Positions 38,925 through 47,792 of a DNA stretch of 64,000 nucleotides are shown here, in pieces. A program made the position numbers and the translations under genes. The notes under the pieces were generated by a model. It worked only from the letters and a program-made list of their open reading frames with translations, did no database searches and was not told the origin of the DNA. Numbering within the stretch: the stretch's first letter is position 1; every line of letters begins with the position of its first letter. Origin of the DNA: Roseofilum capinflatum BLCC-M114 (lineage in GTDB: Bacteria; Cyanobacteriota; Cyanobacteriia; Cyanobacteriales; Desertifilaceae); the NCBI RefSeq assembly GCF_030068505.1, contig NZ_JAQOSO010000119.1, positions 22,651 to 86,650 of the forward strand. The letters are read 5' to 3'.

Positions 38925-39443
38925 TTACGATCGCCCCAATTGATCCTTCAGATTAGCCAAAGCAGACCAACGGCTATCTACAGCAGTCTCCTCACTCTCA
39001 GCCATTTCCTGATTCACCTCAATCCCTGGACAATCTTTATCGCAGAGTTGCCGATGGGGAAGTCGTAAGCAAAGCTGTTCATAGAGCCAGCTTTCTGGGT
39101 CAAAATGGCCATTGGGGGAGAGGGTTTCCACCAAATCCTCTAACGGCACTTCCCGCTCTAAGGGTAAATTGTCATTGAGGGTATCCGCATTGGGGTCGAG
39201 CCAAATCAACTCCTTCGCCTTCGCCCGCAGTCGATGATTATACTGTTGCAGACAGCGATCGCACTTTAGAGTTACAATCGTCTCGGCGATCGCCTTCACC
39301 TCCAAATAGCTCCCTTGGTGAATCATCTTCATCCAGCCCTGAACCGGCATCAAAGAATCCAACCCATCCAGATACTGATCAACCTCAATCTTCAGCCTTC
39401 CCTCTGGGCACTTCAACAACCCAGGAATATGGATCATCTGCAT
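38925..39443 (-). CDS. DUF177 (YceD-like) protein
   Basis: About 172 residues from the ATG at 39443, which has AAGGAGGTG five bases upstream; a longer frame from 39494 would overlap khpB. The product shows the YceD/DUF177 core: KAIAETIVTLKCDRCLQQYNH with a CxxC, LIWLDPNAD, and a C-terminal LCLRLPHRQLCDKDCPGI with a second Cys cluster. The family is linked to 23S rRNA and ribosome function in other bacteria. It is the last gene of the rpmH-yidC cluster. Confidence 0.85.
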   Translation of the reverse strand: MQMIHIPGLLKCPEGRLKIEVDQYLDGLDSLMPVQGWMKMIHQGSYLEVKAIAETIVTLKCDRCLQQYNHRLRAKAKELIWLDPNADTLNDNLPLEREVPLEDLVETLSPNGHFDPESWLYEQLCLRLPHRQLCDKDCPGIEVNQEMAESEETAVDSRWSALANLKDQLGRS

Positions 39444-39462
39444 CCTTCCACCTCCTTGCCAA

Positions 39463-39966
39463 CTACTCCCCAATCTGGGGTCGCTGTCGCACAATCAACC
39501 GTCTATGAGGCTCCTTACCCACACTCTCCGTTTCCAGATCCTCATAAGATTGCAGAAACTGATGTACCTCCCTCCTCTCCGCCGATGACAGCGCCTTCAT
39601 CTCATACTCAATCGCCGTTTGACGCACCGTATAGGCCGCCACCTCAGCCATCTTCTGCACTTCCTGCTGTCGCTGATGACGATAGCCATTCAACTCCAAA
39701 GTAAACGACCCCTGTTCCTCTCGGTCTTGTCCCAGATTCAGAATCGCATTAATCAGATACTGAATCGCATCCAAACTTTCCCCACCCGTACCCACCAACT
39801 GTTCAATCTGAGACGCACTCAAGGGTGAAGGGTCAATGATCAACCAAGACGTTTCCTGTCCTGACCATCCTTCAATCACCTCCACCCTCACCGCAGTAGC
39901 TAGTCCCATCTTTTTCAACAGGTCTTCTAGCCACTGCTGGCCCCGCTTTTGCATGGTTTCCTTCAT
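39463..39966 (-). CDS. khpB: RNA-binding KhpB/Jag protein
   Basis: The 167-residue product has a KH-like domain (about 45-110; PLSASQIEQLVGTGGESLDAI forms the GXXG-type loop) and a C-terminal R3H domain (about 115-150, SSAERREVHQFLQSYEDLET). KhpB/Jag binds RNA and partners with KhpA. It sits between yidC and DUF177, the arrangement conserved in cyanobacteria. The N-terminal Jag domain is short. Confidence 0.88.
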   Translation of the reverse strand: MKETMQKRGQQWLEDLLKKMGLATAVRVEVIEGWSGQETSWLIIDPSPLSASQIEQLVGTGGESLDAIQYLINAILNLGQDREEQGSFTLELNGYRHQRQQEVQKMAEVAAYTVRQTAIEYEMKALSSAERREVHQFLQSYEDLETESVGKEPHRRLIVRQRPQIGE

Positions 39967-39981
39967 CGCTGCTACCGATGC

Positions 39982-41166
39982 CTATTTCTTTTTCGATTCC
40001 GGTTTACTTTTCTTTTTCGACCGCTTTTCAAAAGGCAGATCCGAGCGATTCTCAGATATCGTACCCGCAGGACTAACGCTCAGTCCTTTTTCCTCAACCA
40101 ACTTCTGGATATTTTCCGGCAACGGTTCCTTAGACAAAATAAACGTTTGTGCCGTTTGGAAAATATTAGCAATCACCATATACATCAAAACCCCAGCCGG
40201 TAAGGGAAAGAATAAAAACATCCCCGTAAAGATCACCGGTGTAATCTTATTGATAGTTTGTTGTTGAGAATTGGCATCATTCGTGCTTGCTCCCTGGCCA
40301 GACAGCACCTGGTTAAGATACAAACTGACCCCGAAGAACAAGATCATCCCCAGGATATCGAAGTTAATATTGCCATTATCATCAAAAGCCCCGACTCGTC
40401 CCAGAGCTTGAATGAACAAAAATCCTTTCTGTGCGGCTAATCCGGGAACCGTACCTTGAAGGGTGACTTCCCCTGGTTGGCGGGCCACCAATGTACCATC
40501 AGGATTTACCTCTACCAGCTCTTCACCTTTGGTTACTGTCCAACTCGGTTGCAGCTTTTGCACCTGATCCGGATACTGAGCCACCAACTCGTTAACCGTT
40601 TGTCCTTCTACAGTTTGCAGATTAATTTGCGTTTTTTCGCCCACGCCAATCTTATTCCCTCCGGGCAAAATTGCTGCTACTTTAGCGTGAACTCCATCTT
40701 CTATATAGATATTCTGGGGTTTAGTGGCATAAATTTGCGGTTGAATTCGCTCAATCTGTTCTTGGGGAAAGATTTGCACATCCACCGTATAGTTGACATC
40801 TGCAAACGGCGATCCTCGCAACGTCGCAAACAGGGCAAATAGCACCGGCATTTGGATTAGCACGGGCAAACATCCGGCTAAGGGATTACCCACTTCTTTG
40901 AAGAGCTTCGCCATCTCTTCCTGTTGTTTTTCAGGATTGTCTTTATACCGATTGCGAATTTCTTCTTGTCGCTTCTGCATGTAGGGTTGTACCACACGAG
41001 AGCGGCGCATACTGCGAATTGATCCGGCACTCAGGGGATACAGAGCAAATCGAATCACCAAGGTTAGGGCGACGATCGCCAAACCATAGCTCGGTACGAT
41101 CCCGTAGAAAAAGTCCAGGATCGGTAGCATAACATTGCTGGAAAGAAAACCAATACCAAAATCCAT
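39982..41166 (-). CDS. yidC: Membrane protein insertase YidC
   Basis: The 394-residue insertase has an N-terminal helix (about 10-35), a periplasmic/lumenal insertion (about 125-245), and the core helices with [23 protein letters not shown] and [23 protein letters not shown]. The arginine in the first cytoplasmic hairpin region ([13 protein letters not shown]) is the conserved functional residue. A basic C-tail ends [11 protein letters not shown]. It belongs to the rpmH-rnpA-PH-yidC-khpB cluster. Its length suits cyanobacterial YidC/Alb3. Confidence 0.94.
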   Translation of the reverse strand: MDFGIGFLSSNVMLPILDFFYGIVPSYGLAIVALTLVIRFALYPLSAGSIRSMRRSRVVQPYMQKRQEEIRNRYKDNPEKQQEEMAKLFKEVGNPLAGCLPVLIQMPVLFALFATLRGSPFADVNYTVDVQIFPQEQIERIQPQIYATKPQNIYIEDGVHAKVAAILPGGNKIGVGEKTQINLQTVEGQTVNELVAQYPDQVQKLQPSWTVTKGEELVEVNPDGTLVARQPGEVTLQGTVPGLAAQKGFLFIQALGRVGAFDDNGNINFDILGMILFFGVSLYLNQVLSGQGASTNDANSQQQTINKITPVIFTGMFLFFPLPAGVLMYMVIANIFQTAQTFILSKEPLPENIQKLVEEKGLSVSPAGTISENRSDLPFEKRSKKKSKPESKKK

Positions 41167-41330
41167 TCGTCGTGAGTTAACCTTTGCGCTGAGGAACTGC
41201 CTCTTCAGTGTATCTGATTGTCGGAGGCTTGATCTGATTAATCTGAGATCAATATTTAATCAATGTTGACCAAGGACAGTCAAAAGTCCCCATTTCCAGG
41301 GTTTTTACTGTCCTCGGACAAAGATCGGGA

Positions 41331-41732
41331 TTAGGCTTTAACCTGACCCGCAGAGCCACTTTTAGTTTGGGCGTTTTTGGAGATTTTGCTATTGATATAG
41401 TCATACAGTTCTCGAAACTGGGGAAGCGATCGCATTTCTAGGCGGCTGCCGTCCTTCAGGGTAATCACCATATCCCCCCAAGCACCAAACCCCCTAGGAA
41501 CCACCACCACCTGGGCCATTTCTGAGTAAATCACATCAGTGCGGTTGCGCCCCATCCATCCTCCAGTGGTCGATATCCGACGATTGGTAATCCGATATCG
41601 AGACCAAATGGCTCGAATCATCGAACCAATCGTTAGAGGAAGGGCAATGATTGTAAAACCAATCAAAATATTGAAGATTAAATCTCCAACATGGGGGCCA
41701 CCCTCATAAATTACATCTTCTTTAATTCCCAT
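41331..41732 (-). CDS. PH-domain membrane protein of the yidC cluster
   Basis: The 133-residue product has two hydrophobic segments (about 15-45) and a bacterial PH (bPH2) fold from about 45: RYRITNRRISTTGGWMGRN, VIYSEMAQVVVVPRGFGAWGDMVITLKDGS. Its ATG overlaps the end of rnpA by 11 bases, a translational coupling arrangement. The position between rnpA and yidC is conserved in cyanobacteria. The role is unknown. Confidence 0.85.
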   Translation of the reverse strand: MGIKEDVIYEGGPHVGDLIFNILIGFTIIALPLTIGSMIRAIWSRYRITNRRISTTGGWMGRNRTDVIYSEMAQVVVVPRGFGAWGDMVITLKDGSRLEMRSLPQFRELYDYINSKISKNAQTKSGSAGQVKA

Positions 41733-42099
41733 TCAGTACCTCTGCCTGTGCCAATAACTGCTCTAATTCTCGCAGAAATTCGCCAGAATTGCAGGATTGA
41801 ATGCTTGGGCGCACAATGAAAACCAATCGCCACCCCCTCTGAATTTCAGGCAGGAGCTGGCGCAGTTTGGCCCGAATTTGCCGTTTGATCCGATTGCGAT
41901 AAACTGCTCGTTTATCAACTTTTTTGGCAATCACAATGCCGATTTGGGTGGGATGGCTAGGACGGCGGGCATTTTGCGAAGGAGAAAGCTTTGGCCCTAA
42001 AGCTCTTAGGGTCAAATGGGCACTTTCCTGTCGGATACCTTGACGATAGACCCCGACAAAATCTCGTCGATTTTTAAGTCGGTTAGCTTTGGGGAGCAT
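41722..42099 (-). CDS. rnpA: Ribonuclease P protein component
   Basis: The 125-residue basic protein of RNase P assists 5' processing of tRNA precursors. The family start MLPKANRLKNRRDFVGVYRQG and the central RNR motif VYRNRIKRQIRAKLRQ are present. It overlaps the PH-domain gene and follows rpmH, the normal order. Confidence 0.95.
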   Translation of the reverse strand: MLPKANRLKNRRDFVGVYRQGIRQESAHLTLRALGPKLSPSQNARRPSHPTQIGIVIAKKVDKRAVYRNRIKRQIRAKLRQLLPEIQRGWRLVFIVRPSIQSCNSGEFLRELEQLLAQAEVLNGN

Positions 42100-42150
42100 G
42101 ATTAGGGAATAGGGAATAGGGAATAGGGATTAGGGAATAGGGAATAGGTA
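42100..42150. repeat. AGGGAAT heptamer tandem repeat
   Basis: GGGAATAGGGAATAGGGA tract between rpmH and rnpA. It is the reverse complement of the ATTCCCT type seen between pntA2 and pntB. Confidence 0.8.
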
Positions 42151-42217
42151 AAAGTTAATCCCCCATCTCCCCTATCTTCCCCATTCTCCCACTTTTACCA
42201 AGCGAGGCTCTCAAAGC

Positions 42218-42355
42218 TTAAACGCTTAACCGATGACGACCTTTTTTTCTACGGGAGCGAATCACTCGGCGGCCGGTATGGCTCCGCATCCGGGCCCGAA
42301 ATCCTGATGTTCTCTTTTGTTTGCGGTTGGTTCCTTCTAAGGTGCGTTTACTCAT
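42218..42355 (-). CDS. rpmH: 50S ribosomal protein L34
   Basis: The 45-residue product from the ATG at 42355 reads [19 protein letters not shown] and ends GRHRLSV, with the [10 protein letters not shown] core of L34. A longer frame begins at 42442 but is not part of L34. It starts the conserved rpmH-rnpA-yidC cluster. Confidence 0.96.
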   Translation of the reverse strand: MSKRTLEGTNRKQKRTSGFRARMRSHTGRRVIRSRRKKGRHRLSV

Positions 42356-42467
42356 AGAATTTGTTTCACCTAAATAATTAGCGACTCGAATAAAAATGCC
42401 ACAATCGCTTATTCTACCATATCTTGTGGGATGTATCCTCAAAGGCGGAAAGGGTAGAACAGGGAAA

Positions 42468-42500
42468 CTCTATTCCCTATTCCCTATTCCCCATTCCCTA
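42468..42500. repeat. ATTCCCT heptamer tandem repeat
   Basis: CTATTCCCTATTCCCTATTC tract just downstream of the DUF2808 gene. It is the same class as the tract between pntA2 and pntB. Confidence 0.75.
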
Positions 42501-42504
42501 TCAA

Positions 42505-43050
42505 TTATGGGCTGATGCTCAGTTCCCATGTGCCAATATAGCGGGGAAGAGGCACTTCTCCAGGGGTGAAAATTAAGCACTTAAACCGATAAATGCCAAA
42601 TCCGGGGTTTTTGACATTGGAAAAGACCAATTCTAATCCTGCCGTTCCTGCGGGGATAGGATTTTCTGGATAAATCTCCACCACCTTATTTTCCTTATCC
42701 CAAATCACCTCTTCTAGGGGTTGGGTTTCTCCTTTGATCCGTACTTCCACGTCATCGGGACTGATTTTCCCCGTAAAGTTGGCGGGACTCTCGGAATAGG
42801 AGATGGTAAAGGACTGAACGGCTTCGGTGAGCTTCTTGGTGGGAACCCGGAACCGATAACGATCCCATTCATTGGCAATACCATCATAGTCGAGGCGGAA
42901 GGGCAGGGTATTTTCCCGTCCTGGGCCACCAAAGATGGTGAGTCCGGGTAAGCCATTGGCGAGGGTTAGGGTGGGTACAGCGGCCACGAGGCCGGTGGCG
43001 ATCGCCGCAGCTAATAGAGGATACTTGATTGACTTTAATGTTTTGTGCAT
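42505..43050 (-). CDS. DUF2808 exported protein
   Basis: The 181-residue product from MHKTLKSIKYPLLAAAIATG has a clear signal peptide (hydrophobic about 10-25, cleavage near LANGLP). The mature part is a beta-rich DUF2808 domain, typical of cyanobacteria (YRFRVPTKKLTEAVQSFTISY, ETQPLEEVIWDKENKVVEIYP). It is exported; the function is unknown. A start at 43074 is possible but the signal-peptide fit favours 43050. It is on the minus strand, upstream of two toxin-antitoxin remnants. Confidence 0.85.
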   Translation of the reverse strand: MHKTLKSIKYPLLAAAIATGLVAAVPTLTLANGLPGLTIFGGPGRENTLPFRLDYDGIANEWDRYRFRVPTKKLTEAVQSFTISYSESPANFTGKISPDDVEVRIKGETQPLEEVIWDKENKVVEIYPENPIPAGTAGLELVFSNVKNPGFGIYRFKCLIFTPGEVPLPRYIGTWELSISP

Positions 43051-43249
43051 AGGAAAACCGCTAAATCCACTCATCCTTGATTTAAGATACCGTTACTTAA
43101 CTTTACCAAAAGAAACCCCAAGATTGACAAACGTCACCTTCTTAGGGCCCTAATCCGGACGTAAGGCAGGCTGAAAAGGTGCCAACATACCTAGGAGCGA
43201 TCGCCACCCGCACAGAGAAACTGGGACTGTAAATACTCCGGCATTGATC

Positions 43250-43426
43250 TGATCTACCACAAGTAGCATAATTGAGGCATGGAAGTCAAAACAAGGAATT
43301 GCAACGCCTAAGCAAGATATTGAGTTAATTGAGGCCAGGCTTAAACGCGCTAAAGAACATTATTCAGAGAATTATACGAAGCAAGAAAACCATGAATCAA
43401 CCTATCCCAGTCCAAACTGGAAGTAG
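43250..43426 (+). pseudogene. HigB/RelE-type toxin remnant (C-terminal part)
   Basis: The frame from 43253 reads (W)KSKQGIATPKQDIELIEARL and continues KRAKEHYSENYTK before stopping at 43424-43426. This matches the C-terminus of phage-Gp49/HigB-type toxins (AFxKKSxxGIATPKxDIxLIxxRLxxA). Upstream, the frame is stopped at 43250-43252, and the N-terminal two thirds are absent. The tail overlaps the start of the HTH antitoxin ORF (ATG 43392), the normal toxin-antitoxin overlap. Confidence 0.7.
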
Positions 43427-43715
43427 TAACATATTTGCCGATTTAGAGTTAGAGAACGCTGAAGAATTACTGGTCAAGGCAGAATTAGCTCGAAGAATTA
43501 GTAGTATTATTTCTGCTCAAAATATGACTCAAACTGAGGCAGCAAAACTGCTAGGAATTGACCAGCCTAAAGTGTCAGCATTAGTCAATGGAAAGCTGTC
43601 TGGGTTTTCCACTACCCGGTTATTTCGGTTTCTGAATGCATTGGGTAGAGATGTGGAAATTGTAGTCAAACCCAAGTCTTGTACAGAAGCTCAAACACGG
43701 GTGGTTACATTGTAA
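43392..43715 (+). CDS. HTH (XRE) antitoxin, HigA-like
   Basis: The 107-residue product is a small DNA-binding protein with an HTH: LARRISSIISAQNMTQTEAAKLLG, then IDQPKVSALVNGKLSGFSTTRLFRFLNALG. This is the XRE type found as HigA antitoxin, with DVEIVVKPK at the C-terminus. It normally neutralises the RelE-like toxin and represses the pair. The toxin here is a truncated remnant just upstream. It may now act only as an orphan regulator. Confidence 0.88.
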   Translation: MNQPIPVQTGSSNIFADLELENAEELLVKAELARRISSIISAQNMTQTEAAKLLGIDQPKVSALVNGKLSGFSTTRLFRFLNALGRDVEIVVKPKSCTEAQTRVVTL

Positions 43716-43747
43716 GGGAAAATTAAGGGCGATCGCCAGGCTAGGTA

Positions 43748-44135
43748 TCATGGATTTATTTCCTCTAAAAAATCCTGGTAAGTTAAAATTTTTGTCCCAT
43801 CAAACTCCCCTAAAGTTAATAAATCTACATCCCCTGTAATCATCTTTGGTATCCCGACAAATAGAGACCTCTGATACAATGTCTATAGATACACCAATTA
43901 TCCCTAAAAACTCTAGCAGTTCTTGGACTTTCTCGGCTGAAAAATATTTTTGTAGCTTTGGTCTTTGTATCACTCGATTAATTTCTTCTTTGATTTGGTC
44001 GCATAAGACCACTTGAATCCTCTGATTGACGAGTAATTCTTTCAGACTCGCTAATTCCTTACCAATCAAGAAACTAATCCAAAGATTAGTATCGATAATG
44101 ACTTTAGTTGGCTGATTGTTGAGTATAAATTTCAC
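43748..44135 (-). pseudogene. PIN-domain toxin gene with internal deletion and frameshift
   Basis: On the minus strand the frame opens MKFILNNQPTKVIIDTNLWIS and runs through VSEVSICRDTKDD. It is then out of frame. The expected continuation (ITGDVDLLTLGEFDGTKI, then LTYQDFLEEINP) is readable in another frame, 43748-43834, ending at a stop. About 14 residues around the expected LLALA...YLV segment are missing. D15 of DTN is preserved. The product made from the first frame (111 residues, ending FRGV) lacks the catalytic end. The locus is probably inactive. Confidence 0.8.
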
Positions 44136-44289
44136 TTCTCACGGCTTCAACCTCTTGAGTAATTGTATCTAGCGATAGTTCATCAGTTTTGAAAGACTCT
44201 AAAAGGGTGGTTAATTTACTATCTAACAATTCTCTAGCCAGTGCTTGACTTAATTGCAGTTTTTCGGGTTCGGGTAGTTGTTTGACCAA
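44104..44289 (-). CDS. Antitoxin-like small protein paired with the PIN toxin
   Basis: The 61-residue product from a TTG start (LVKQLPEPEKLQLSQALARE) has a Glu/Lys-rich helical sequence and overlaps the start of the PIN gene by 32 bases, the normal antitoxin-toxin layout. No DNA-binding motif is clear. The true start may be upstream, but the frame beyond 44300 has no ATG and a GGGGCGGGTT element begins at about 44342, so the N-terminus may be lost. Confidence 0.6.
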   Translation of the reverse strand: MVKQLPEPEKLQLSQALARELLDSKLTTLLESFKTDELSLDTITQEVEAVRSEIYTQQSAN

Positions 44290-44341
44290 GGTTAAAACTT
44301 GCTCAAAGTTGAGCGAGAGATGATTAATCTGGGTGTATTGG

Positions 44342-44402
44342 TGGGGGCGGGTTTAGGGAAGTTATGGGTGGGTATTCTAGATTTGGGTAAAACCCGCCCC
44401 TA
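44342..44402. repeat. GGGGCGGGTT hairpin element
   Basis: GGGGGCGGGTTTAGGGAAGT ... TTTGGGTAAAACCCGCCCCT forms a 59-base inverted-repeat element; its reverse complement matches the copies at 15.37 and 15.49 kb closely. Confidence 0.8.
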
Positions 44403-44409
44403 CTGGCTT

Positions 44410-44526
44410 GGCAAGCTTAAAACTGTAGGTTGGGTTGAACGAAGTGAAACCCAACTTTCGTCAGACGGGTGTTGGGTTTCGTTCCTCAACCCAACCTACA
44501 CTCTTACCCCCAATTTTAAGCTTGCC
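44410..44526. mobile_element. MITE-like element with 13-bp inverted repeats
   Basis: GGCAAGCTTAAAA at 44410-44422 and TTTTAAGCTTGCC at 44514-44526 are perfect inverted ends. The 117-base interior holds a GTAGGTTGGGTTGAAC ... CAACCCAACCTAC palindrome (44425-44499). No ORF is plausible. A related GTAGGTTGGGTT palindrome lies at 14.37-14.45 kb without the outer AAGCTT ends. Confidence 0.65.
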
Positions 44527-44551
44527 GGTCTACTACAAATTGGCTTGATGA

Positions 44552-46528
44552 TTACGCTTTCGCCGTTAAGCGGGTTAAGACTTGCGTCGAACGATCGACA
44601 AAAGACTTCATACCACCGGCATCAAAGCCTTTTTGTGCCATCAGCGCCAAATCGTAAACTTGATTGCAAATCAGATTGGCTAATTCCGCAGAAGGAGAAG
44701 ATCCTTCACCGGAAATAATTGTGCCTTGACTCAAGCGCAATAAGTCTTGAATTAAGGGGTGAGCGGTATTGACTAACAGAATATGCTCTTCGGGAAACTT
44801 GGCTGTTTCTTGTTGGAACATGGCGTTCATTTCCTGCAAGCGACGCATGAATTCTGGCAATAACACCATTGCGGGTGGGTTTTGCTCGTTATTATTGCCT
44901 TTCAAAGATTCTGTGCGAATCTGAAGTTTGGGTTTATTCAGCGCTTTCTCGAACAGTTCTTTAATCTGTTCGCTGGCAGTGGTATTGGTTTTCGGATCGA
45001 CAATTTCTTTGTCGTTTTCCTTATCCAACAATTGCTCATCAATTTCGGCATCGACGCGGGCAAACTTGACATCGGAATGCTCGCGCTCTAGGAAGCTGAT
45101 AAAGTGAGGATCGATGAAGGAGTCCATATAGAGAACTTCTAATCCTTGATTTTGGTGAAGTTGGATATAGGTTCCTTGATTCACTTCATCGGTGCAGTAG
45201 AAGACCCGATTTTCGTGGCGCTCTTTGTTGCGCTCCAGGTATTCTTTTAAGGTGCTATAGGTATGCCCTTGCGCGTCTTTGTTGCTCGGTTGCACCTCTT
45301 GCCAAGCGTCGTCTCCTTCCGTTTGCACTTGCACTTCTGGGGAACTGTCGGCACTTTCGCCGTCCCAAGTGGTACGGTAGATGACGATATCTTCGACTTG
45401 CCCTTTGAATTTGTCGTCGTTGAGGCAGCCAAATTTAACGAATGTGCCTAAGTCTTTCCAGCTCTTGATGTAGTCTTCGCGGGAGTCGCGGTATTGTTCT
45501 TTGAGGCGATCGCCGACTTTTTTAGCCACAAAGTCTGCTATCCTGCGAACGGTGCGATCCATTTGCAAAGCAGAACGGGACACATTCAGGGGAATATCAG
45601 GACTGTCAATCACCCCGCGCATGGGAAGCAGGAACTTCGGAATAATCTCCTCGCAATGCTCGGAGACGAACACCTGATTACAGAACAGCTTAATCTGTCC
45701 TTTGGTGACATCTACATCCGGTTTCAGTTTTGGGAAATACAAAATCCCATTAAGCAGGAAAGGATAATCGGTTTTCAGATGAATCCAGAGCAGGGGTTCC
45801 TCTTGGAAGGGATAGAGGTAGCGATAGAACTCTAGATAGTCCTCATCCGTCAGATCTCGTGGAGATTGTCGCCATAGAGCATCCCGTTTATTAATTTGCT
45901 CCCCATCGAGCATAATGGAAACCGGCATAAAATCACAGTAGGTTTTCACCAACTGCTTAATCCGAGTGGGTTCTAAGTATTCTTCCTCTTCATCCATCAG
46001 AGTCAGAATAATGGTGGTTCCACGGGTAGTACGCTCCGAATCTTCGAGCTTGAAGGCTGGGGAACCATCACAAGTCCAATGAACCGCTTGCGCTCCGTCT
46101 CGATAAGATAGGGTATCAATTTCAACTTGTTTGGCGACCATGAAGGAGGAGTAAAATCCTAGACCAAAATGGCCGATAATCCCTTCTTCTGTGGTTCCCT
46201 TATACTTTTCTAGGAATTCTTCCGCACTAGAAAAGGCGACTTGGTTGATATATTTTTTGACTTCATCAGCCGTCATGCCGATGCCATTATCGCTAATGGA
46301 GAGGGTTTTCTTCTCTTTATCGAGGCTAATGACAATTTCGGGTTCTCCGACTTCACCGGAAAATTCATCGGTGTGGGAGACCATTTTTAATTTGGCGATC
46401 GCATCTACCGCATTAGAAACCAATTCCCGAAAGAAAATCTCATGGTCAGAATAGAGGGATTTTTTGATAATCGGGAAAATATTCTCGGTATGAATATTGA
46501 TTGTGCCTTGTTCAAGTACAGTCGTCAT
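44552..46528 (-). CDS. htpG: Hsp90-family chaperone HtpG
   Basis: The 658-residue dimeric ATP-dependent chaperone has the N-terminal GHKL ATPase features: NAVDAIAKL, DNGIGMTADEVKKYINQVAFSS, GHFGLGFYSSFMVA and GTTIIL. The middle domain includes RGVIDSPDIPLNVSRSALQ, and the C-terminal dimerisation domain runs to residue 658. The length is normal. It is a single gene on the minus strand; no CIRCE or similar operator was identified upstream. Confidence 0.97.
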   Translation of the reverse strand: MTTVLEQGTINIHTENIFPIIKKSLYSDHEIFFRELVSNAVDAIAKLKMVSHTDEFSGEVGEPEIVISLDKEKKTLSISDNGIGMTADEVKKYINQVAFSSAEEFLEKYKGTTEEGIIGHFGLGFYSSFMVAKQVEIDTLSYRDGAQAVHWTCDGSPAFKLEDSERTTRGTTIILTLMDEEEEYLEPTRIKQLVKTYCDFMPVSIMLDGEQINKRDALWRQSPRDLTDEDYLEFYRYLYPFQEEPLLWIHLKTDYPFLLNGILYFPKLKPDVDVTKGQIKLFCNQVFVSEHCEEIIPKFLLPMRGVIDSPDIPLNVSRSALQMDRTVRRIADFVAKKVGDRLKEQYRDSREDYIKSWKDLGTFVKFGCLNDDKFKGQVEDIVIYRTTWDGESADSSPEVQVQTEGDDAWQEVQPSNKDAQGHTYSTLKEYLERNKERHENRVFYCTDEVNQGTYIQLHQNQGLEVLYMDSFIDPHFISFLEREHSDVKFARVDAEIDEQLLDKENDKEIVDPKTNTTASEQIKELFEKALNKPKLQIRTESLKGNNNEQNPPAMVLLPEFMRRLQEMNAMFQQETAKFPEEHILLVNTAHPLIQDLLRLSQGTIISGEGSSPSAELANLICNQVYDLALMAQKGFDAGGMKSFVDRSTQVLTRLTAKA

Positions 46529-46712
46529 CGTTGATAATAAAGGATAGCGAGAAGTTACATAGATAGATATTCTAATTTTGGAAGATTGAGGCTACTTTGC
46601 CTAGACGACTGCACCGTACCCTTGATTCGGATCTCCCTACTTTCTAGCCGTTGTGATAGCGCTCTTCTGCCACTCACGGAAAATGACAGAAGAAGGAGGA
46701 GGCGATCGCCGT

Positions 46713-47042
46713 TTAAGATTGGGGACGGATTTCACTACAAACTTGATAGAACGTGGTCACCGGAGGCTCAACAAACAACGGTAGCATCTTGTGTAAAATC
46801 TTTTCATTGGCCTCATTCTTATTGGCTTCCATATCCTCAATATGATCCCAGAAGATGACGGCAATCCCCCGGTCTGTTCCGGGTTCTTGCAGCAAGTAGG
46901 CTCCCTCAAATCCTTCGCTATAGGTGGCGATCGCCTCTTCGTACAGCTCTCTTGCCTCAGCAAACTTACCCGGCTTAAATTCACCCACTGCCACATAAGC
47001 ATACTTATAGTTGGGTTTGAGATAATCTAAAAATTCACTCAT
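46713..47042 (-). CDS. ABM/NIPSNAP-like small protein
   Basis: The 109-residue product from MSEFLDYLKPNYKYAY has a ferredoxin-like alpha/beta dimeric barrel pattern (YAYVAVGEFKPGKFAEARELYEEAIATY, RGIAVIFWDHIEDMEA). It resembles antibiotic-biosynthesis-monooxygenase-fold proteins, whose members vary widely in function. A start four codons upstream (47054) is possible. No catalytic residue is identified. Confidence 0.7.
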   Translation of the reverse strand: MSEFLDYLKPNYKYAYVAVGEFKPGKFAEARELYEEAIATYSEGFEGAYLLQEPGTDRGIAVIFWDHIEDMEANKNEANEKILHKMLPLFVEPPVTTFYQVCSEIRPQS

Positions 47043-47171
47043 GGTTGCGTTCACACCTTCACGCGATCACTTAGTTGCCGTTATATAGTTTGCCATAGCT
47101 TGGTTAGGATTCATCAGGATGGGGAGGATGGGGGAGATACTCCATTTCTCGATCCCCCCTCCTACCTCAGC

Positions 47172-47792
47172 CTATCGACTGGGAATACCTAACTGATCTA
47201 AATCCGGTTCAATACCAGGAATTAGGGGTAGGGGTGGAGGCGCTCCGGGAGTGGGGGCTAAAGGTTGGCCAACCCTGGATAAATCGGGATAGAATCCTCT
47301 GGGTTTTTCGCGAGCTTCAATACAATCGGCGATCGCCGTTTGTGGAGTTAAGTCCATATCGCGAGTGATCCCGACCACACATTGGGAAAAACGTCGGGGT
47401 AAAAGCGATCGCCGACAAGTCTCTAGGGCAGTAGTCGCGATCAGATCGGATTCATCTAGGCGATTAATATCAGTGACACAACTGGCTAAATCTAAAGGAC
47501 GACGCACTTGGCGACAAGTGGATAAAGCGGCTGACGGGCCAATATCATCATTATCATTGGCAATTCTGATGACACAGGCAGAAATATCCCTGGGATATAA
47601 AGCTGCACCACAAGCTCTAGAGCGCTCTGGAGCAGAGATACCCATCTGAGCTAACTCATAATTACAGGTTTCAAAGCCATTCCGGGCGATCGCCGGTTGG
47701 GAGGGCGCAAATACAGCACTGAAGGCGGCGAGCAAAACCCCACCCATCAAGGGACTCAAGGCAGACATTAGGCAAAATTTAGGATTAGGCAT
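47172..47792 (-). CDS. Exported cysteine-repeat protein, unknown
   Basis: The 206-residue product has a signal peptide (hydrophobic about 8-32, cleavage near AIARNG). The mature part contains four related units of about 35-40 residues with paired cysteines: CNYELAQMGISAPERSRACG, ISACVIRIANDNDDIG, LASCVTDINRLDESDL and FSQCVVGITRDMDLTPQTAI. A Pro-rich tail follows. Regular Cys spacing suggests disulfides in the periplasm. No domain name is recognised. Confidence 0.75.
   Translation of the reverse strand: MPNPKFCLMSALSPLMGGVLLAAFSAVFAPSQPAIARNGFETCNYELAQMGISAPERSRACGAALYPRDISACVIRIANDNDDIGPSAALSTCRQVRRPLDLASCVTDINRLDESDLIATTALETCRRSLLPRRFSQCVVGITRDMDLTPQTAIADCIEAREKPRGFYPDLSRVGQPLAPTPGAPPPLPLIPGIEPDLDQLGIPSR

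Noticed and set aside
44299-44718. 139-codon frame on the plus strand
   Set aside because: Made of the GGGGCGGGTT element, the MITE-like element and the antisense of the htpG end.
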